DNA of 64,000 bases from Welwitschia mirabilis. Lineage: Eukaryota; Gnetophyta; Gnetopsida; Welwitschiales. The DNA lies in assembly GCA_051453625.1 (NCBI GenBank), contig JBOZIK010000001.1:103341237-103405236 (forward strand). The letters are read 5' to 3'. Positions within the stretch are counted from its first letter, which is position 1. The number at the start of each line of letters is the position of its first letter. The notes below the pieces were generated by a model. It did not search any database and was not told the origin of the DNA. It worked only from the letters and a program-made list of their open reading frames with translations. A program made the position numbers and the translations under genes. Shown piece after piece: positions 1 through 12,679 of the stretch.

Positions 1-1077
1 GAAAACACAAAAAATAAAGCAATTTCCTTTAAAATGAAGTTTATAGACATTTGAGCATCATAAGATTAGGTGAATCTCATCTTATTACTTTAATAACCAA
101 GTAAAAATTACTAGTCATAGTAACTTCATAAAGAAAAACATAAGTCAATTTTAAAAGATGTTTAAGTAATAGCATGATGTCCACTAAAAGAATCAGCTAA
201 GGAAGAATTTAGATAATGATAGAAGGACTTTCAAAAAAATTAATTTTATCATGTTTAAAATTTGATAATTCATTATTTATAAGTTTAATTCATTTTTTTT
301 GAATTTTCTTAGTGTTTAAATTAGAAATTTGAATTGATCCATTAAAAATGTACTTTCTTTAAAAGATGAACATCTAACCATATAGATATTAATTTATTGC
401 TTAAAATAAAAAATAAATACAAAAGCATAAAAACATAAAAGAAAAAATGAAATGCTAAAGGAAGATAAAAATAAGTTTTATTCAAATCCTAAATTCTACT
501 ATTGGAAAGAAAAATATTTATTCCTAAGAATAATTCTAGTATATTGCATTCTCTCAGGAAAATAAGAATCAAACCTAATATTTATCAATTAATAAAACAT
601 AAAAGATATATAATCATTTTTTAGTAAAATCAATTAAAGGTAAAAACAATAAAAGAATAAAACTTTGGTAGCATACATTTAAGATTTTAAATAAAATATA
701 AATAATTGATAAATATCATTGAAGAATAATTTCTTATTAAAAGGACATAAATCATCATTATTTAATTCATGTAAGGAAGTATTCAAATAAAGCATACAAG
801 AATATATTAAGGGCTCTTTAACATATATAGTAAGATTAAAAAGATTTCTATCATCCAACTTAAGATATAGATTTTCAATAAGGAAATAAGGCTTTTTTCA
901 TTTAGCATGATCACATGAAATTTTGTTTCTATAATATTTAGTAGCAATATAAGGATAAAAAATTCATATAACTCTTAGATGAACAATATCTTATTAAACT
1001 CATGATATAAAGAATTTTAAACATAAATTGCATTCAAATCTTGATATTAGACATGAAAGACATCAATGGTATTTTCA

Positions 1078-1157
1078 GAAAACTTCTTAGAATGATTGAT
1101 TAAGATAGGTTTAATATGAAAACTTCTTAGAATGATTGATTAATATAGGTTTAATAT
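1078..1157. repeat. 40-bp tandem duplication
   Basis: Two consecutive 40-bp units starting GAAAACTTCTTAGAATG, at 1078-1117 and 1118-1157, differ at about one position. It is a local tandem duplication inside the degenerate minus-strand region. Confidence 0.8.
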
Positions 1158-1180
1158 ACTTAAGAATATCCTTAGTGTTT

Positions 1181-1919
1181 AATTTCAAGAATGGATTTGG
1201 ATCAAGAAGGTAAGGTTTGCCTTAATTTAGAGTTCCAGGATATCTGAGTCTTGTTTTTGAAAAGAATAATCATTAAAAGTACAAGGTAAAGTAGACTTAG
1301 TGGAAGAGGAAAAAATGTGACTTTGAGTGTTACATAGAGTTATAAAACGAATAGATTGAGAGATTTTAGAAATATATTCCTCAAGATCATATGTTTCATT
1401 AAATTTAAGGATAGGGATGTGATTTGAAGAACTACTTAAATGTTAAAAAGGGAGAAAGGTAGAAAGGTTATCATTGTTAAGATCATAATGTAATCTAGAA
1501 NNNNNNNNNNNNNNNNNNNNNNNNNNNNNNNNNNNNNNNNNNNNNNNNNNNNNNNNNNNNNNNNNNNNNNNNNNNNNNNNNNNNNNNNNNNNNNNNNNNN
1601 AATTTCAAGAATGGATTTGGATTAAGAAGATACGGTTTTCCTTAATTTAGAGTTCCAAGATATCTGAGTCTTATTTTTGAAAATAATAATCATTAAAAGC
1701 ATAAGGTAAAGTAGACTTTGTGGAAGAGGAAAATATGTGACTTTGAGTGTTACATAGAGTTATAAAATGAATAGATTGAGAGATTTTAGAAATATATTCC
1801 TTAAGATCATATGTTGCATTAAATTTAAGGGTAGGGATGTAATTTGAAGAAGTACTTAAATGTTAAAAAGGGAGAAAGGGAGAAAGGTTATCATTGTTAG
1901 ATCACAATGTAATCTAGAA
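1181..1919. repeat. Duplicated flanks of the 100-N gap at 1501-1600
   Basis: 1181-1500 is repeated at 1601-1919 with a few percent of differences, mostly transitions. The gap is exactly 100 N. The simplest reading is two alleles or overlapping contig ends placed side by side, not a biological tandem array. Confidence 0.75.
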
Positions 1920-3281
1920 GTAGAATTCGAAAGAGGGATGTCATTTAAAATTTTGCATGGAAGTACAAGTGAAAGTGATGAAGAAGCATAAGTAAACTCT
2001 TTAAGTTGGTTTATTTCATTAGAACATATAAGTCTATTCTTCATTAAGTTTTATTGATTTTCCATATATTCTTTTTTATTTCTCTCCTCCTCACTATTGA
2101 CTTCATCATTACTTGGTTGGATTTTTTTATTTACTTTGTTCATTATTATCTTTGATAATATCTCTCTCTTCTTCATTATCTTTATCATTATTATTGACTA
2201 TATCTTGATCTTTTTTAGTAAACTCATTATTGTTTTATTAAAGAATATTTTCATTTTCGAAGTTGGTAAATTCCTGCGAAAGATCATTAAAAAGATCATA
2301 GAAAGAAAAATTCTCATTATGTGATGGAAGATTTTCTGATTTTTTTTGAGTTGAATCTTCTTCCTCTCTATTTAATAATTATATTAATTCTAAACTATAG
2401 TCCCATTTTTTGTTGTTGAGTTGCTGTTACTAACTATTATCTTTGACTATCATCTAGATGACATAAGTGAACGACTCCCCTTCTAATGTAAATTTTCCAT
2501 TGATTTCATTTCATTACTTAAATTCTCCTTTAATCTCATACGTTGAACTTCTTTTAAAGGTTGAACTTCTTCATCCTCATGAAAAAGTAAGTAAAATCTA
2601 GGGATATGATCTAGTATTTCAATATTATCATCATTTTTTTCTTCCTCATTATTTTCATCATCTTATTGCATGTCATTATTTTCTAATTCATTAGATTCAT
2701 CAAAAGAAGAAATGTGTTTATTATGTTTGTTATAGATCAAATAATTTTTAGATCTTTCATGAGTTAATTATTTTATTTTATCTTTATTTTATAATAGGCA
2801 TTGAATGGAATTATAACCTATCTCATCATCTAGGAAATAATCATCTTCATTCTTATTACTAAATAATAGAGCTAAATCATCATTATCTTTTTTTTTTTTT
2901 GTTATCCATCTCCTAATAATTTTGATGTTGTAAATTGATCCATACTCTCACTTTCTATGTTGAAGTAAGAATTATTGTTTCTTATTTGTAAGTTCTCCTC
3001 ATGATTCTCAAGGTAGGATATAATAGGATAGGTTTATTATGTAAAAGAATCTTAAGATTATTGAAATTGTAATAAATTTTGTTGAATCATTCTAATTAAA
3101 TTTTCTAAGTTTTCATTGGTATTTTCTTGCATTATTTTTGTTTCCTTAAGAATTTCTATCATTGAGTTATTTCTTTCTTCATAGTAAATTATGGTAGATG
3201 GATCTTCTTTTTCATGATAGTGGATGGAAGATGGTTGTTCTTATAGGATTGAGGATCCTAGAGGGGATGGGGGAGAGGAGG

Positions 3282-4598
3282 TGAGTAAGATTATAAAAAT
3301 TTATTTAGATAACTTCATAAAAATAACTTTAGTTGAAATGAACACTAAAAAACTTATGTAAGTAAATTAAAACTATTTTAAAAAACTAAATAACAAAAAG
3401 CACTGAAATACCAATGAGAAGCACATAAGATTTATAGTGGTTTTAAAAAACCCCGACTCCATTCTGGATGATTAGCTTCTACCCAAGCCTAATCTAGATA
3501 TTGGTTAAACTCTTTCTAGACATTTTAAGTTCACCTATAACCTTTACAAATGGACTTTTTTAAGGCTCAGTCTCAACCTTTTGTAATAAAGTAAAGCAGT
3601 GATAATATTATGCCAAAATGCATAAGCTTCATTGGATCTTTGACTCAAGAAAAGTATTGATGTACTTCTTCAAAACATAGTACAATCTGATAGCATAGAG
3701 TGCAATAGACTTGACCAAGTATGCAAAGATTACCAACAGTTATTGATTCATCTTTGATTAGGTATGACATGTCAATAAGTACATAAAATGATTCCAAATG
3801 ATTGAAAAATGGTACAGTGATTTTGACTCTTAGCAAATATATAGTGAAAGAATTTTAGGATTTTTACAAGTAAATGTTCATAAAGTGGATACATAATAGA
3901 TACAAAATTTTCATTTTTATTATGATTAGTTAATCCTTCAAAAGTACACTTGACCTCATTTGACATCATCACTTAAATCAGTTTGCCTTAGGTTCTTTTG
4001 GTTAATCCCTATTTCATATGGCTCCATGTCCAATTGACCCCTTAGGATCTAGTCAACTGATCATCTAGTTACTCGTATATTTATCCGATTATCCTCTTAG
4101 TTAAGAAAGAATCCAACACAATTTTTTAATCCATGTCCAATTAACCTCAAAAAGTTCTGGTAGAGCCCTTCCTGAGAAAAGGATGAATACAACTTGGTCA
4201 ATCCTTAGGAATCCAGTCAACATCTTGATGATTTTTATAAAGTATTAATGCTGACTGCATAGGTTCAGTCAATCCCTTAAGTATCTGATTGATCCTTAAA
4301 TGATCAGCCCAGAAGTTTTAGTTGTATAAGTGCATAAGTTTAGTCAACCCCTTATCTGTCTGATTAATTCATCTAAATTCAGTTCATTTTTTGTATTCAC
4401 TTTAAGTGTGATAGATCCCTTAGAAGTTTGATCAACCCCTCAAGAGGATAGAAAAAATTAACAGGTTCAGGATTAAAATGTGATAAATTACTTTAGCTTC
4501 TGACCTGCAATGATCAATAATTTCTGCATAAGATATAAGAAGTTTTTCTACTCATAAAACATTAGTTGAACATCAAATTGACAAATAATAACTTAATA
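3282..4598 (-). repeat. SIRE-type copia LTR, copy A (3' LTR)
   Basis: Aligns end to end with the LTR at 19137-20483 and with the partial LTR at 10174-10694. The right end TTAATA corresponds to TTAACA and AACTCA in the other copies. Immediately to the right, 4599-4620 resembles a decayed polypurine tract on the minus strand (GATATGATGAGATT), so this is a 3' LTR rather than a solo LTR. The left boundary is uncertain (about 3265-3282). The body carries many short words of the type GTCAACCCCT / CAATTGACC / AGTCAATCC. A TATA-like CCACTATAAA on the minus strand lies at 3431-3440. Confidence 0.7.
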
Positions 4599-7500
4599 AA
4601 TCTCATCATATCACATTTAGAATGTAATAGCAAAATTCTCAAGAATATTTATTAATGACATAGATGATAACATCCTGACTTTTTAGTCCATATAATCACA
4701 GCATCATTAATATTATATTTTCATAATTCATAATCAAAACTTCATGGACATTTAATACTAATATCGAAATACTTATTTCATTTCATATTCACCACTATAA
4801 TGTCTTGTTAATCATATTCCTTTTCTTATAGCATATACTTTTATTAAATCTTGTAAACTATATTTTAGCTCAAAAGGAAAAATTTTGATGTCATGTAATG
4901 ATTTTTAAAATAAGCCTATGATGTTTTCTAAAGAATAATTTAGAGGTTTTAATACAAAATTTTTTTTAATGTTTTGAAGCATGTTTCCTTATGAAACCTA
5001 ATAACATAACCTTTCAAAAATAAGTACTAGTGTAATACTATTCTTATTTAATTTTTTTTATTATATTAAATTAATAACTAGATTAGTCTACTTAATTTCA
5101 TGATATAATATATTTCAACTATGAAATAATAAGTAGACTTACCTACATTATTATTTTCACTACAAAAATTAAATTATTTTTTCCATAATATATATGCATA
5201 TGTATCAAATTTAGTTTATCTTAATATACCACTAAGTATGTAGGTTATCACTGTTTTACATTATTGTTTAACATTTGATGTTAGTATTGAATTATATCTT
5301 TTTAGTTTTATTAGCTTGATTTTATTTCAAAACACATTTCTTAAGCAATTCCCTCAAGTTATAATATGACTTCTACTATACTTTGAAAGATGATATTTAT
5401 AATTCAACATTGAAAATTAAATGTACTTCTTGAAGGAAATATTTATGTCCTAATTTCCTAGATAAGAAGAAGCAATTTTAAAATTTAAAATTGAGTTATA
5501 GCATGAGGAAACTCTAATGTTGTTTATCCATAAGGACTATAAGGGAGCTAAAATCATTATCTTTTAGACCAAGTAAAATTCATGGTATTAGTTTTCTTAA
5601 TAAAAGAAAAGATATAATTTTTAATTAATATGGTGATGATATGATTTTTTTTCCTTTTTTGAAGGATTAAAGTAATGTTCAAAGAATGATTTTCTCCATC
5701 TTTTTATACATCTCACTTAAAGATCAATTGGCATGAAGTGCAAGTATTGGAATTAGAATTTTCATTTTTCAAAGTAAAATTCTAAGGTGTATTAGTCTTT
5801 AAATTATTATGATGTTAAATCCAATCTACTTGAGATCCATAGGTTCTTACTTAAACCATGACTTAGAAACGTTTGGCTCAAAAGAATCAAAAGAAGTACA
5901 TAGATTCAACTACTAGATCCTTTCTTAATAAGAGATTTACTTATTACTAAACACATTATTATTGCTTCACATGTCTACTTTGCCTTGTTTATATTACTTA
6001 TTATATGGTTCTTTTAGATAATAGAGACTTTTTTTTAAAATATCCTTCTAGGTACACAAGGAAGCAAATGTCAAAATGTTAGCTAGAAATAAAACTACTT
6101 CTCATTACAACTTTGATGGATTTTAGATCATTAACATTGCAATTAAGGTAAAATTTTAAATGTCAGATGGATTTATTAATTAACATAGTACCGAAGGACC
6201 AAAATGTTACTTCCTCTTTGAATACCCAAAGCTACTTATAAGATTTATAAAACCATGTTGAGATTAAATTTGGCAAATTTTCTCTTTTTAGGTATAATTT
6301 AATCTCTAGGCCAAAAAGAGAAAATGAAACCTAGATTCCTTAGGAAATATTAAACTATTTCAAAAATTATTACTTTTATTCTTACTAATACTAACAATAT
6401 GTTTCATATGAGTTAGTAATAATTTGATTAGTAAAAGATTTTCTTTCATCTCAAATATTTCTGATTCCATTTTAAAGTTCTTACTAATTGAAAGAGTTAT
6501 TTAACTAGTCTTTAATAATTTCCTATTCAAACATTATCCAAAACATTCTAAAGTTGATTAGCTATCCTTTTATAGGGTAAACCTAAAATGAGAACTTTTT
6601 TTTTTTTTTGCTCTTGGGAATGGAGCAAAATTACAAACTTAAGTAAATCATATAAATTTTTTTCTATAGAAAACTTTAATATCACAACCTAATTTCAAAT
6701 AGATTACAAGGAAATGAGTGTTATAGAATATTCTAAAATCTTTAAAAGTCAAAAAGATAGACTAAACTGTAATTTATTTTTAGGAGAGGCTTTAATTCAC
6801 CAAGACCTTTTACTATTAGGAAGCAATAACTAGACCTAAATAAATGGCTTCTTATAATGATGTAAATGCAAAGATTTAACTTCAAAGGTAACACAATCAC
6901 AAAATTTTACATTTGCACTGATAACATCATCTAAGAACTCACAATGATGTTCTTTCAAACTAGATTCTTATAAGATATGAAAGCCATAAAAAGTCATTTG
7001 TTTTCAACTATCATTATGCCAAAAACTAATTTAAAGTTCTAATCCAAGAGCTTTTACATGAATTCCTACTGCTTTGGCCTAATATTTTCTTAATCCTATA
7101 AATAAGTTCAAGATTTTTTTTTTTTATGGTTTAGGACTCTTCCCACCATAAAAAGGTTAAGAGCATTTTTCTAACACAAATTGTCATATGATGTTGATTT
7201 ATAGAGGATCCTCCCTTAGAAAAGCCAACCCATGCATTCATGTTACAATTTGATGAACCACTAGTTAAAGTTATTATAGTCTCATTCATCTAGATTTATA
7301 GGTTTTTAATTAAAGTTTGACCCCATGTTGCATTTCTCTCGAATAGGATATTGAATATAACCTCTCCCAGATCCATAAAAGTGACAACCATCACCAAACC
7401 TTTCTCTACCTCTTTAGCCACTCTATGCTCCCTCAACAACTTGTGTCATCTTACCTTAAAGTGAATCTAGCCATGGTGCATGAGGCAAACATCCAAAAGT

Positions 7501-8559
7501 CCATGATAGTGTTAAGATGGTCAACCTCCATTTGATCTATTTCAACAACATGTTTATTTCAGCAATTAGCTTCTTGAAAACATAGCTTTTCAAGGACTTC
7601 ATAAACTACTATTTTCAAGGCTTACTATAACATTTTAAGAGAAGAACATGGAAATATATATAATGTGCTAAAGTCTGCAAAAAAATATGTAACCTTCTCC
7701 CACTCCCTACCATTCTTGTAGTTTGCATACTAAGCTAGCATAACAAAAGAATAGTATTAAAATCTTGAAGTTATTAATATGATTTTAATAAAAAGTATGG
7801 TTTAGCCTATATAAGTAGGCTTTCAAATTGAAATCCTGTTGTTAAAACATGGAAACTTATTGTGTAATTCTCTATTAACATTAAAGTTGGTTTCTATGTG
7901 CTATAGTCTAAGCCAATCACATTTCTCATTGTGTTGATCCCTGAAATAAATAATTTCATAGAGATAATGGTTACATTTGACAACTTACCCATGCTTATCA
8001 TTTGTCCTCTTTAAAGAGGAAGGGAATCAAGAGTTCATGTCCATAAAACAAATAATCAATAGCATTATTGATATTGTTAAATCAAATATTTTGAAACTTT
8101 AAACTTTAGTTGCTTACTATACACAAATGCAGTAATAACATGCAAATACACAATACAAATGGTAAGCATTACTATATAAAACCTTAAAGGATTATTTGAA
8201 TTATTGGTTGGGATAATCCTAATATCCATCATTTAAACTACCATAAACAACATTTAAGGACATATCAACTAAAAGATGAACAATATACAACTTCATCATA
8301 AGTTGCATATTAGTAGAAACCACTGGAATAAGCTGCATGTGAGAATCCTTTATTCATCAATTTAAATGTTAATTTAGAATTCTTTAGTTATCTATTTCCA
8401 TGTGATGAGAACTCATTTTATTTTGGATGAGAAGGCACCTATAAATCTGATTTTGAATCTGTAATAAGGAATTATGAATAGATAATAAAAAAGCCTATAG
8501 ATCCTATAATCATGATTATAAAATCACATCTTTATGATGTAACATGTAAGTTTAGTTTT
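4599..8559. other. No recognisable gene; old AT-rich sequence
   Basis: The first 20-50 bases look like the 3' internal end of a SIRE-like element next to LTR copy A. Beyond that I find only short frames, several T-tracts (near 6598 and 7120) and no RT, RNase H or gag motif on either strand. It may be the decayed 3' half of the copia remnant at 8560-10073, but I cannot show that. Confidence 0.4.
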
Positions 8560-10073
8560 ATTCTTCTTTGATATTAGTAACATGAGCCTAGTATTGAAAA
8601 GTTTCTAAACATTAATATGATACTTTTTATTCCAGCTCACAAAATATTTGGAATTTTACCATGGAATGGTATACTTAGAGATCTATTGATCAAGCATGTC
8701 ATTTTATTAGATAGTTTAATCTAAAATGGATTAAGTAGTAAACTACAATAAAATGCTTCTAACATCTTTCATGCTTTATGTGTTGCACTTTTAATTATAT
8801 CTTTTCATTGTTTTGTGTCAAGAAGAACCTTTAGTTATGAATTTCACTATCGTTGAAATTTTCATTAAATTATTTACATCAAAATTCCTTGTCATTCTAA
8901 ATTTGTATAAACATTTTTATTTATTTCTTAAGTATAGCATTAAATATTTGAAAACACATTAAACATGTCATTTTTAAAAATTATGAGATAAAAACAATAA
9001 TTTTTAGAGCAATCATCTATGAAAGTAATAAAAGAAGAAGAACCATCAACATATTTAGTATTCACATGGCTATAAACATAAGAATATACCAATTCTAATA
9101 GTTTACATATCTTATTGAAGTCATTGATTTTAAAACTAATCCTATGTTTTTGTGTCATGCCTAATGATGAAAAAAAGTAAGGGAAATTTACTTTACAATA
9201 TTAATAAGTTTTTGGTCTTGTAATGTCTTCATCACATGTTCACTGGGATGATCTAGATGATTCTATCAAACTCATAATTCTTTATTTATTTTAATCATTA
9301 CCATCAATTTTTTTAAATAAGTAATCTCATCCTTTTATAGTTTCATGTAATTTATACAATATTGCATCTTTTTACCTTTTTATGATAATCATGTGATGTC
9401 TGGAAATATTCCACAAACTCCTTTAAAATTTTATTGTGAAGCTATCATCATTCAACTATCCTACTAAAATGAGCTTCTTAACAATTACAGAAAAATACCT
9501 CACATTTTCATATGTGTTTTTTTCCATTTAATTACTAAATAATATCTTTAAAGTTTATTATTTTACAAGCATAACCATCAATAAGATACACAAGTCACTT
9601 TTGTACCTCTATGTAAGTAGCAAAACTTTGCCCATCTTAACATTTGAAAATACACAATTGACATCAAGGTCTAATGACTTTCAATAGAAAAATTTTTGCA
9701 TACAATGCTCATAATCACATCTTCTTCATATTATAATGTTGTGGTTTTCTCAAAACCATTGACCTTATTTTTTTATTTTTATGTAATCCTTTAGTTTCTA
9801 ACACTACAATCATATATGATTAATCTTATCACAATACCAACAAATGACCTATTTGCGTTGTGACTTTAAAACTCCCTTTTTATGGGATTCACCTCCTTGA
9901 TTTCTAGTTGATTAGTTCTTCCTTATCTTCTTCCTCTTTCTATTATTTTTGATGCTAATTTGTTTGAACAAATATTTGTTTGAAGGCCTTTCTAATCTCC
10001 TCATTTGATAATGAAGCAACCAAGTCTTGTAACTCAAACTACTTCTTTATTCTATTTGTTATAACAATAATAT
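8560..10073 (-). pseudogene. Tork-like Ty1/copia gag-PR-INT remnant
   Basis: On the minus strand, high to low coordinates, I read: a gag end with a CCHC knuckle in which CWYCDKINHI is recognisable (about 9800-9860); a protease-region segment containing DGYACKIINFKDI (about 9570-9620), like the GN/DGxxCKVxGIGTI block of Tork/Tnt1 copia; a pre-integrase segment DHPSEHVMKTLQDQ (about 9210-9250); an integrase core with ELVYSYVYSHVNTKYV and TFIDDCSKNYCFY (8940-9158), which keeps the first catalytic Asp; and an integrase C-terminal piece CLINRSLSIPFHGKIPN (about 8640-8700). Frames are broken by several shifts and stops. The element is cut by a 100-N gap at its gag side and no RT is visible. Assignment to Tork over SIRE rests on hand-read motifs only. 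Confidence 0.6.
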
Positions 10074-10173
10074 NNNNNNNNNNNNNNNNNNNNNNNNNNN
10101 NNNNNNNNNNNNNNNNNNNNNNNNNNNNNNNNNNNNNNNNNNNNNNNNNNNNNNNNNNNNNNNNNNNNNNNNN

Positions 10174-10694
10174 TATTTGATTGCCCCCTTGGTCAATAAA
10201 AAATCTAATATAGTTTCTTTTTCTAGGTCCAATCGACCTCATAAAGGTCTGATTGATCCCTTGCTGATAAAAGAGTGAATGCAACTCCAGGTCTAGTCAA
10301 CTCCTCAAGAATCCAGTCCACTACTTGATGATCAACTAGGAAGTATCAAATGCATAGTGCTTAGGTACAGTCAATCCTTTAGGTATCTAGTTAACCCCTT
10401 GATAATCGGTTAAGAAGTACTAGTTCTAAACTACACATGAACGGTTTATCCCTTATGTGTCCAGTTAGTCCCTTTGAATTCAACTCAATTTTGTATTTGC
10501 TTCAAGTGTGGTCAACTCCTTAGAAGTATAGTTAACCCCTCAGGAGGGTATAAAATATTGATAGGCTCAAAATCAAAATGTGATAAATTACTTTATCTTT
10601 TAACCTATAATGATTAATATTTTTTGCATAAGATACAATAATTTTCACTACATAGAAAACACTAGTTTAACATCAATTGATAAATATTAACTCA
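10174..10694 (-). repeat. SIRE-type LTR, copy B (3' LTR of element 1, partial)
   Basis: Matches the right-hand 40 percent of LTR copies A and C, including the GTCAACTCC / GTTAACCCC words and the end AACTCA. The outer part (about 820 bp by comparison with copy C) is missing at the N gap, which is only 100 nt and so is probably a placeholder. Confidence 0.75.
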
Positions 10695-10712
10695 AAAATC
10701 TCCCCCTTTGAT
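10695..10712 (-). other. Polypurine tract of element 1
   Basis: The minus strand reads ATCAAAGGGGGAGATTTT directly against the 3' LTR start TGAGTTAATA. This is a textbook plus-strand priming site for a copia element and fixes the inner edge of the 3' LTR. Confidence 0.85.
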
Positions 10713-11719
10713 ATTAATCACAAAATTTTTCTTAGTTAAGAATATTAGATTTGAAAAACACTCCTCTTCACTAAATGCCTATTAACTTTTACAAAAGACA
10801 TTAAACATTTAATATCAAATAGAATATTTTGGAAAGTTTCTAACTTGTGCCATAATTAAAATAATTTGTAGTACAATCTATAAAACATGAAAATGCCAAA
10901 TTACATGTGATAAACAACATTTTGATCATGAAATATTTTGTAAGCATAATATACAATATAATTTAGAGTTCATAATGAAAATAAATGTGCACACAAAAAA
11001 TGTGAGATAGAATTATAGAATATGAAAACCAAGTGCATTTCTATTACCGAAAGATGAATAATATAAAAAAAAGTGATCATTAAGATTATATATGATTGAA
11101 AGTAGTAGAAACAACTAAATAAATAAGTAACTAATTCTTTCCCTTTTGACATCAATGACAAAGGAGAGAAGAAATACAAGCATAAAAATTTTAAAAATAC
11201 AAGCATAAAAAGAGGATCAGATAGATTTCTAGGATTCCTCCTCTTCTAATTCTTCTTTAGAATATTTTTCTTCTTTTTCTTCCTCTTCTTTTGTAGCCTT
11301 CTATGATAAGATTTTGACTTTATCTAAAGTATCTACAATTTCATATCTACCTATAATTAGAGCTTCTTTCATATGCTTGATACGAGAGTCAATTCACCTT
11401 AGGTATGAAAGAGTCTTCTCTGGTAAGACTTTCTCAGAAGAAGGGGATTTTGAAGATTCCTTAGAACCTACAAAGATATGGATGTGAGATAAAGTTACAT
11501 TTCCAATGAATGTCATGGGTTGTGAATTTCTAGTTTCAGATGAAACTAAACTCTATGATGATAACAAAGATTGACAATCAGCACTGAGTAGGGTAGAGCC
11601 CTACTCTGGTGATACTCTAACTGGGAGACCATATTTTTCAATATTATAGTAGAGGCATCAATAGAGTGCCTAGTTCCTATCAAGTACATTAAATAGATCC
11701 TATAGTTGGAGGCCTCATC

Positions 11720-11928
11720 ACTAAAGCCTACCAAAGGTAAGAAATTATAGGTAAAAACTAAATGAAAAAACTTANNNNNNNNNNNNNNNNNNNNNNNNNN
11801 NNNNNNNNNNNNNNNNNNNNNNNNNNNNNNNNNNNNNNNNNNNNNNNNNNNNNNNNNNNNNNNNNNNNNNNNNNACTAAAACCTACCAAAGGTAAGAAAT
11901 TATAGGTAAAAACTAAATGAAAAAACTT
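11720..11928. repeat. Duplicated flanks of the 100-N gap at 11775-11874
   Basis: About 54 bp (ACTAAAGCCTACCAAAGG onward) occur on both sides of the gap with one or two differences. Probably unmerged contig ends. Confidence 0.75.
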
Positions 11929-12005
11929 GTACTTTTAGGTAAGTAGAGAAGTAGAAAAAGTGTGTTTTCAACTCTAAAACTTACCATAAAGTTCCCTTAT
12001 TACAT

Positions 12006-12679
12006 ATGCTTTGTTATTCATAGAGTCATAAGGAGAGTAAAACTCTTCATAGTCTCCTATTAAAAGATTAGCAATAGCAGCAATAAAATTAGCAGTAACC
12101 TTTATCTTCTTTCCCAAAACCACAATTTCTAGGATTACATTCCTGGCATCATATGAAGCATTGTAATAGAAAATATTAGTGAGAAAAGGATAATCAAGAC
12201 CTATAACATCAAGAAAATAAGAAAGATCTATATTTTACAAAAGTTAAATCACATCTTTGAGCTCCCTTATCTCTACAATGGCAACAACCCTTNNNNNNNN
12301 NNNNNNNNNNNNNNNNNNNNNNNNNNNNNNNNNNNNNNNNNNNNNNNNNNNNNNNNNNNNNNNNNNNNNNNNNNNNNNNNNNNNNNNNNNNNATGCTTTG
12401 TTATTAATAGAGTCATAAATAGAGTAAAACTCTTCATAGTCTCCCATTAAAAGATTAGTAATAGCAGCAATAAAATTAGCAGTAACCTTTATCTTCTTTC
12501 CCAAAACCATAATTTCTAGGATTTCATTCCTAGCATCATATGAAGCATTGCAATAGAACATCTTAGTGAGAAAAGGATAAGTAAGACCTATAACATCAAG
12601 AAAATAAGAAAGATCTAGATTTTACAAAAGTAAAATCACATCTTTGAGCTACCTTATCTCTACAATGGCAACAACCCTT
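12006..12679. repeat. Duplicated flanks of the 100-N gap at 12293-12392
   Basis: 12006-12292 and 12393-12679 are both 287 bp and nearly identical. They encode the same part of the 3' ORF twice. A single copy is the likely truth. Confidence 0.8.

Larger units (their letters stand above)
1..3281 (-). pseudogene. Unrecognised degenerate coding region, acidic, retroelement-like
   Basis: Read on the minus strand from about 3281 downward, one frame stays largely open with scattered stops that could come from CAA/CAG (Gln) or TGG codons. It begins Pro-rich (SPPPSPLGSS), passes through Tyr/Glu-rich segments (EQPSSIHYHEKEDPS, IIYYEERNNS), a possible helical stretch near 3060-3180, and a long Asp/Glu/Asn-rich part down to about 2050. 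Below 2040 frames break up and a duplication plus a 100-nt gap interrupt it. I recognise no catalytic motif. The acidic, low-complexity character would suit a gag-like or other retroelement polyprotein. A pararetrovirus-derived frame is neither supported nor excluded. Similar minus-strand material lies at 20484-21930, beyond the SIRE-like insertions. Confidence 0.35.

Noticed and set aside
2097-2324. 75-codon plus-strand frame, very Ile/Phe-rich, membrane-like
   Set aside because: It is the antisense of the acidic Asp/Glu/Asn minus-strand region, which explains its composition.
1-3281. Endogenous pararetrovirus
   Set aside because: Considered because of an acidic polyprotein-like frame, but I found no movement-protein, protease or RT motif to support it.
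6780-6960. Minus-strand open stretch containing EFLDDVISANVKFCDCVTF, which at first suggested an RT YVDD box
   Set aside because: Flanking residues do not fit RT, and the stretch is only about 44 codons between stops.
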